In this document: positions 58,740 to 64,000 of the stretch, piece by piece
How the letters are laid out: every line of letters begins with the position of its first letter
How positions within the stretch are numbered: the first letter of the stretch is position 1
Source: JACPUW01 sp049115495
Lineage (GTDB): Bacteria; Bacteroidota; Bacteroidia; CAILMK01; JACPUW01
Length of the DNA stretch: 64,000 nucleotides
Direction of reading: 5' to 3'
NCBI GenBank assembly: GCA_049115495.1
Contig: JAGDZV010000006.1
Coordinates: 1 to 64,000, forward strand
Position numbers and translations under genes: made by a program
Notes under the pieces: generated by a model
Told to the model about the DNA's origin: nothing
Databases searched by the model: none
What the model saw: only the letters and a program-made list of their open reading frames with translations

Positions 58740-61628
58740 TTATGCCATGGCTTCTTCTTCCATGTACTCTTCCATTGGCGGGCAAGCACATACAAGGTTT
58801 CTATCTCCAAAAGTATTATCTACTCTGCCAACCGATGCCCAGAATTTTTGCGGAGTAATCCATGAAAGTGGATAAGCCGCTTTTTTTCTATTGTATGAGT
58901 GTGTCCAAGTATCATTGGTAATTACATCCAAAGTATGCGGAGCATTCTTTAAAACGTTGTCAAGTGGATCTACTAGGCCTTCCTTTACTTCTTCAATTTC
59001 ATTTCTAATTGCTATTAAAGCATCACAAAATCTATCAAGTTCACCCTTAGCTTCACTCTCTGTAGGTTCAATCATAATTGTACCCGGAACCGGGAATGAT
59101 AGGGTTGGCGCATGAAATCCGTAATCCATTAAACGCTTGGCAACATCTTCAGCCTCAATTCCATGTTGTTTAAATTCTCTTAAGTCAAGAATTAATTCAT
59201 GCGCAACTCGGTCATTCTTGCCTTTGTATAGTACATCAAAATGTCCTTTTAGTCTAGCAGAAATGTAATTCGCATTTAGAATAGCATATTTTGTAGCATT
59301 AGTGAGACCTTCTGCTCCCATCATTTTTATATAGATGTATGAGATCAACAAAATGCTAGCGCTACCCCAAGGAGCAGCTGAAACCGGACTCATGCCTTTT
59401 TCGCCTCCCATTTTAATAATGGGATGAGAAGGTAAAAATGGTGCTAGGTGAGCGCCCACTCCAATAGGTCCCATACCTGGGCCTCCACCGCCATGTGGAA
59501 TACAAAAAGTTTTATGTAGGTTTAGATGACAAACATCTGCTCCAATAATAGCTGGAGATGTTAATCCAACTTGAGCATTCATATTGGCGCCATCCATATA
59601 AACCTGACCACCGTGCTTATGAATTAGATCGCAAATCTCAATAATGGTTTCTTCAAAAACACCGTGGGTTGAAGGGTAAGTTACCATTAAAGCAGCAAGG
59701 TTTTCGCTATGTTTTTCAACCTTTTCTTTAAAATCACCCATATCAATGTTACCATTCTCATCAGTTTTGGTAACTACTACCTTCATGCCGGCCATTACTG
59801 CCGATGCAGGATTGGTACCATGTGCTGATGCAGGAATGAGACAGATATTTCTATGACCTTGGCCCATAGCACTAAGGTATTCTCTAATAACCATTAATCC
59901 GGTATACTCACCTTGAGCACCTGCATTTGGCTGTAAAGAAACTGCGTCAAAGCCTGTAACTTGTTTTAATTGCTCTTCAAGCTCTTCAAACATTTGAGTG
60001 TATGATATCGCTTGCTCTACTGGCGCAAATGGATGAATATTGCTATACTCAGACCAAGTTACCGGTATCATTTCAGCAGTGGCATTCAGTTTCATTGTGC
60101 ATGAACCTAATGGAATCATTGAATGCGCTAAAGAAAGATCTTTATTTTCTAAACGTTTTAGGTATCTCAACATTTCAGTTTCGCTATGGTATAAACTGAA
60201 AATAGGATGTGTTAAAATTTCACTTTCCCTTTGCAATGAGCCGTTGTAGGCAGTATCCATTCCTTCAGCTAAAGCAACAACATCAATTGCATCTGTTCCA
60301 TAAGCTGTGGTAAACACACTAACCAATTCACCAAGGTCGTCAAGGTCAACTGTCTCATCAAAAGCTACACCAATGTGAACACCATCATTAAAGTAACGAA
60401 GGTTTATCATGCGAGCTTCTGCTTCTGCTTTTATAGCTTCGTACTTGCTTTCGTCAACATGCAGCATTAGCGTATCAAAATACTCCTTGTTGTGGTTAGA
60501 AATACCCAGCTTAGCAAGGGCGGATTCTGTAATTTTTGCCATGCCATGAATTCTGGTGGCAATAGACTTTATACCTGCAGGACCATGATATACGGCATAC
60601 ATTGCTGAGATGTTGGCCAATAAGGCTTGTGCCGTACAGATATTTGAAGTAGCTTTTTCTCTCTTTATGTGCTGTTCACGTGTTTGCAGTGCCATTCGGT
60701 AGGCTCTATTGCCGTGAGCATCAACCGATACACCAATTATTCTTCCTGGGATTTGACGCTTATACTGCTCTCTTGTAGCAAAATAAGCAGCATGAGGGCC
60801 ACCATACCCCATTGGAACACCAAATCTTTGGGTAGTTCCAACAACTACATCTGCTCCCATCTCACCAGGAGGCGTCATTAAAACCAGGCTCATAAGATCG
60901 GCCGCAACACAAACCAACGTTTTGGTTGCGTGACACTTTTCAATAAAATCTTTATAATCTACAACACTTCCGTCTTCTCTAGGGAATTGAACTATTGCAC
61001 CGAAGTATTCTGTAGATGGCTCAAAATCTCTGTATTTGCCATAAACAATTTCAATACCTAAAGGCTCTGCACGGGTTTCAATAATTGCCTTTGTTTGTGG
61101 GAATAGTTTGTCAGCAACAAAAAATTTATTTCCTGCCTTTTTGTTAACAGACATCATCATTCCCATGGCTTCAGCTGCTGCTGTGCCTTCATCCAATAAA
61201 CTGCCATTTGCAAGCTCCATTCCTGTAAGCTCACTTACCATGGTTTGAAAGTTAAGCAAAGACTCAAGCCTACCTTGAGAAATCTCAGCCTGGTAAGGTG
61301 TATATTGAGTATACCAACCCGGATTTTCAAGCACGTTTCGAAGAATAACAGGAGGAATAATGGTATCGTAATACCCCATGCCTAAGTACGACTTAAAAAC
61401 TTGGTTTTGAGAAGCACTGGCTTTTAGGGTGTTTAAGAGCTTATATTCACTTAATGGAGCATCTAGCTTCATTTCGTCTTTTCTACGAATGTTGCTAGGA
61501 ACCGTTTGGTCAATTAATTCGTCCATTGAAGAAACGCCTATTTTGTTAAGCATTTCTTGTGTTTCTAAAGCATTTGGCCCAATGTGGCGGGCTTCAAAAT
61601 GCTCTTTTCTCGCTGAAAAATTAGTCAT
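58740..61628 (-). CDS. gcvP: Glycine dehydrogenase (decarboxylating), P-protein
   Basis: PLP enzyme of the glycine cleavage system, decarboxylating glycine and passing the aminomethyl group to GcvH. Single-chain form of 962 aa, fusing the two halves that some bacteria encode separately. SMIPLGSCTMKLN, the PLP lysine in CHLNLHKTFCIPHGGGGPGMG, and RHIGP near the N-terminus are typical. gcvT and gcvH are not in the window. No glycine riboswitch is evident upstream. Confidence 0.97.
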   Translation of the reverse strand: MTNFSARKEHFEARHIGPNALETQEMLNKIGVSSMDELIDQTVPSNIRRKDEMKLDAPLSEYKLLNTLKASASQNQVFKSYLGMGYYDTIIPPVILRNVLENPGWYTQYTPYQAEISQGRLESLLNFQTMVSELTGMELANGSLLDEGTAAAEAMGMMMSVNKKAGNKFFVADKLFPQTKAIIETRAEPLGIEIVYGKYRDFEPSTEYFGAIVQFPREDGSVVDYKDFIEKCHATKTLVCVAADLMSLVLMTPPGEMGADVVVGTTQRFGVPMGYGGPHAAYFATREQYKRQIPGRIIGVSVDAHGNRAYRMALQTREQHIKREKATSNICTAQALLANISAMYAVYHGPAGIKSIATRIHGMAKITESALAKLGISNHNKEYFDTLMLHVDESKYEAIKAEAEARMINLRYFNDGVHIGVAFDETVDLDDLGELVSVFTTAYGTDAIDVVALAEGMDTAYNGSLQRESEILTHPIFSLYHSETEMLRYLKRLENKDLSLAHSMIPLGSCTMKLNATAEMIPVTWSEYSNIHPFAPVEQAISYTQMFEELEEQLKQVTGFDAVSLQPNAGAQGEYTGLMVIREYLSAMGQGHRNICLIPASAHGTNPASAVMAGMKVVVTKTDENGNIDMGDFKEKVEKHSENLAALMVTYPSTHGVFEETIIEICDLIHKHGGQVYMDGANMNAQVGLTSPAIIGADVCHLNLHKTFCIPHGGGGPGMGPIGVGAHLAPFLPSHPIIKMGGEKGMSPVSAAPWGSASILLISYIYIKMMGAEGLTNATKYAILNANYISARLKGHFDVLYKGKNDRVAHELILDLREFKQHGIEAEDVAKRLMDYGFHAPTLSFPVPGTIMIEPTESEAKGELDRFCDALIAIRNEIEEVKEGLVDPLDNVLKNAPHTLDVITNDTWTHSYNRKKAAYPLSWITPQKFWASVGRVDNTFGDRNLVCACPPMEEYMEEEAMA

Positions 61629-62228
61629 TTAAGGTTTGAGTTTTGAGCGTGAATAAATCGAGTGCAAAAGTAACTCGATTGCGCAATAAAAGTTCTTTGA
61701 TAAAAGACAGTTAAAAGCAGCCAATAATCTATTGGTTACAGTCTGATTTTATCTGTATTAAAGCAACGCAGTTTACTTGAAGTTAGGCATGATCTTAAGT
61801 TTGACTAAATGATATTAATTCAAATACTCAATTTTTACCATTGAGTAAAAGTATTAGGTTGGTAGGCAATTAAATAGACCTTTTCAATAGGTGAATATGC
61901 TAACTCTACTGAGTCAATTTTAAATGTAAAATGAAAACATGAAGGAGAAAATGCGCATCTGAAAATGTAAAACGGTTAAATGTATCCCTTATTGATAACT
62001 GTTAATAGATTCGATTATAAACTATCTGACATTTTTTGAGCAGCAAGTTGAATTTGTTGTTCCAAAAGTGAATTAATAGTTTGATTAAGTTTTTGACTTT
62101 TTAAGTTGTTTAGAAATAAAGAAATAAGAATTAGAAAGCTTTCCGAGTGTTTTCCTAGCTCATTCTTTAATTACAATTGAATGGAAGCAACGTGTGTAGA
62201 ATTAACGTGAAAGTATCTTTAAAATAGT
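61629..62228. other. 600-base intergenic gap without a gene
   Basis: The longest gene-free stretch in the window, AT-rich. It holds the gcvP -7 element and an 8-bp hairpin TACTCAAT/ATTGAGTA (61825-61832 / 61840-61847). No frame of useful length and no tRNA-like structure is seen. It may be the remains of a lost gene or hold an unrecognised RNA. Confidence 0.7.
61665..61672 (-). promoter_or_regulatory. -7 element for gcvP
   Basis: TACTTTTG on the minus strand, exact TAnnTTTG, 36 bases upstream of the gcvP ATG. Confidence 0.5.
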
Positions 62229-62924
62229 TTAGAACACCAAGTAGCATAGTTTTATTGATGGTTTAAGGAAAACACCGAATTGAAAGTTATTGCTTTCAGA
62301 AACGATTGGCTCATCGTTGTTAAAGCCGATTAATCCACCACCTAAATTTAGGAACTTTTTTGGGCTGCTTGCTAGTAATTCATAATCATCTATATTGGCT
62401 TGGTATGCGCTTAGCAAAGTAATTGAAAGGTCTAATGATAAAAAACATGACTTGGAAAGAATGAAGCTTTTGCCATAAAAAGAACTTACCCCTAAAGCAT
62501 GGAAGTTGTTTTCTTTTAGTGAAGAGCTGTTGTTTTTTAATGGTTTAGTGTCAGCAACTTGAGTAATGGAATAATATGAGATTTCATATCCATAGTAATG
62601 ACCGAAAGGCGCAATTTGTCCTGTTAATGGTGAGTTTAGTAAATATCGCAAATCGATTCCAAAGCCTTTTTGGCCTCTATAAAACTCATTGTCTCTTTTT
62701 ACATCAGGGTTTCTATTGGCTGTATTTATTAAAGAAAAGCCTGCAGTTAAATTCTTATTATGGGATATAAAATATGCTACTTCGAGGTTAATCGATCTAT
62801 CAAACAACATTTCGTAAAAGTCTGTTGAGATAGATGATTTTTTGCCAATAAAACCCTCTTGTCCTTTTGAAAAAAAGGAAATTGAAGTGAATAAAATAAC
62901 GAGTGAAAGCGTTGAATAATTCAT
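62229..62924 (-). CDS. Hypothetical exported beta-barrel-like protein
   Basis: 231 aa with a signal peptide (LSLVILFTSISFFSKGQ) and alternating strands (LEVAYFISHNKNLTAGFSLINTA, FQFGVFLKPSIKLCYLVF) ending in F, suggesting an outer-membrane barrel. Its ATG overlaps the stop of the upstream gene by one base (TAATG), so the two are coupled. No family recognised. Confidence 0.62.
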   Translation of the reverse strand: MNYSTLSLVILFTSISFFSKGQEGFIGKKSSISTDFYEMLFDRSINLEVAYFISHNKNLTAGFSLINTANRNPDVKRDNEFYRGQKGFGIDLRYLLNSPLTGQIAPFGHYYGYEISYYSITQVADTKPLKNNSSSLKENNFHALGVSSFYGKSFILSKSCFLSLDLSITLLSAYQANIDDYELLASSPKKFLNLGGGLIGFNNDEPIVSESNNFQFGVFLKPSIKLCYLVF

Positions 62925-64000
62925 TAATCTAGGAGTATATAATACAGGCTATTTGTAAAATAATGCTTATTGATTTTATAGTGTATCTCCTTCATTTGAA
63001 ATGAAGTAAGAGACTCATGATATGGCGTATAACTATTTAGAGTTATCCAATATTGATTAACGGGCGAGCCTTCAATTACATTTTCGTAAATATATAAGGG
63101 GTAAATTGCCTGAAGTACTCGATTACCAGTAGGCTGAAAGTAAATGCTAAAAGTACTAATGTTATCTATGCTCTCAATCCCGAACTTATTAAAGGTTTCC
63201 CAAATCTCAGGGCAAAGGATAAATATGTCAATATCTTTTCCTGTGGCCAATTCGCTTTTTCTTTTAGGACTCCCATTACTCAGTTTGAATTTTTTATTTG
63301 CTATTGCTAAAGTGTTTAATGTCTCTTTTAAAACCATAAGCTCACCATAGTTTTTAGCCGTAAGCTTTGAAACTGATTGTACTTTGTTATTAGGTAGTTT
63401 TGATTGAGCCATTTGGTGTATAGATTTCATATACACAGGTGTTTCTTCTTGCGACTTTTTTAGTAGCAGTCTATAGCCATAGTGCTTTTCGTCAATAAAG
63501 TTAATATCGTCAATTAGAATTAGCTTTTTAGCTTCTCTGCTGTTATGAATGTCATTTCTTATGACTCTTTTTGCATAATCTTTAGAATGCCCTGTCTTTA
63601 ATTTCGAATATGATTTTAAAGTCACCTTCTTTCCTTTGGTGTACTCGTGTAAACCCAATGAAAGGCTTGCTTCTGTTATTCCTTTTGAAATTGCGAGATG
63701 GGCCATTTCACCATAAAAATTACCATTTGTTTTATGGCTATTAGAATCATTTAATATGATGTAGTTTTTTAAATATTCATTTGAAACTAGATCGCTTGAC
63801 GAGTTTATACCTGGGACTAGTAGTTGTAGGTTTTGAAATATAGACTCTGATTCTGCCATGTAACTGGCATAAAATGATGATAGAAAAATGTCATTTTCAA
63901 AATCCTTATCTACATACATCTGCCTTCTAAGTGCTTCAAGTAAATAGTAAATAAAACTTGGGTCAGAGTCATTTGTTAAATAAAATCTAAAGGCCTTGTC
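62924..64000 (-). CDS. Hypothetical protein, 5-prime end outside the window
   Basis: The frame is open from its stop at 62924 to the right edge (codons DKAFRFYLTNDSDPS... precede the first internal ATG at 63919), so at least 358 aa are present and the true start lies beyond 64000. Mostly soluble, rich in K, S, Y and N, with an ILIDDIN-type strand near the middle. No family recognised. Coupled to the barrel-like gene downstream. Confidence 0.65.
   Translation of the reverse strand, partial: DKAFRFYLTNDSDPSFIYYLLEALRRQMYVDKDFENDIFLSSFYASYMAESESIFQNLQLLVPGINSSSDLVSNEYLKNYIILNDSNSHKTNGNFYGEMAHLAISKGITEASLSLGLHEYTKGKKVTLKSYSKLKTGHSKDYAKRVIRNDIHNSREAKKLILIDDINFIDEKHYGYRLLLKKSQEETPVYMKSIHQMAQSKLPNNKVQSVSKLTAKNYGELMVLKETLNTLAIANKKFKLSNGSPKRKSELATGKDIDIFILCPEIWETFNKFGIESIDNISTFSIYFQPTGNRVLQAIYPLYIYENVIEGSPVNQYWITLNSYTPYHESLTSFQMKEIHYKINKHYFTNSLYYILLD

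Noticed and set aside
61629..62228. Glycine riboswitch upstream of gcvP
   Set aside because: No tandem aptamer-like conserved core was found, and the -7 element lies only 36 bases before the ATG.

Overview
The window reads as AT-rich chromosomal DNA from a marine-type Bacteroidota, most likely order Flavobacteriales. The evidence is the Bacteroidota-style dcw cluster order, the gldA/gldF/gldG gliding transporter followed by dnaN, a protein with a type IX secretion (Por) sorting tail, Bacteroidota-restricted families (DUF3078, DUF4476, GWxTD, WbqC), and repeated matches to the Bacteroidota -7 promoter element TAnnTTTG. I see no tRNA, rRNA, CRISPR array, insertion sequence or prophage. Species is not determinable from what I can see.

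Layout. (1) 204-15198, minus strand: a complete, tightly overlapping division and cell-wall operon, transcribed mraZ-rsmH-ftsL-ftsI-murE-mraY-murD-ftsW-murG-murC-ftsQ-ftsA-ftsZ and ended by a hairpin terminator at 124-160. Six of the 13 genes start with GTG, TTG or (murD) apparently CTG. (2) 15199-24198: a divergent MraZ-box region, a DinB-like protein, an aldehyde dehydrogenase, a glycosyltransferase, a GWxTD protein, WbqC, a T9SS-tailed protein, accA and a TolB-like lipoprotein. (3) 24251-28381: TPR lipoprotein, then thrS-infC-rpmI-rplT with infC on an AUU start, closed by a strong terminator. (4) 28393-37303: a very compact block (NUDIX, DJ-1 lipoprotein, pyrE, NUDIX, aminotransferase IV) with overlapping gene ends, then lipoprotein and envelope genes. 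(5) 37375-39688: polyamine genes, a fused SpeD-SpeE and a ureohydrolase. (6) 39750-48681: methyltransferase, sterol-desaturase-like, thioredoxin/membrane operon, UspA, polyprenol-mannose synthase, OM barrel, gmhB, unknowns, Lrp regulator. (7) 48781-54340: gldA-gldF-gldG-DUF4340, then dnaN. (8) 54425-58738: envelope genes of uncertain role: an operon with a LolA-like protein, an exported YidD-like protein and two TPR/PGxG membrane proteins, then an OM barrel and two Cys-rich exported paralogues. (9) 58740-61628 gcvP, a 600-bp gene-free gap, and an unknown two-gene unit running off the right edge.

The best candidates for something under-described are the exported-YidD operon (54425-57076), the Cys-rich exported pair (57757-58738), the truncated two-gene unit at the right edge (62229-64000), the palindrome-dense intergenic region 17549-17861, and the two outward-facing MraZ-box pairs at 15247-15360. 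All functional statements are from reading sequence and motif recall; no database search was possible.
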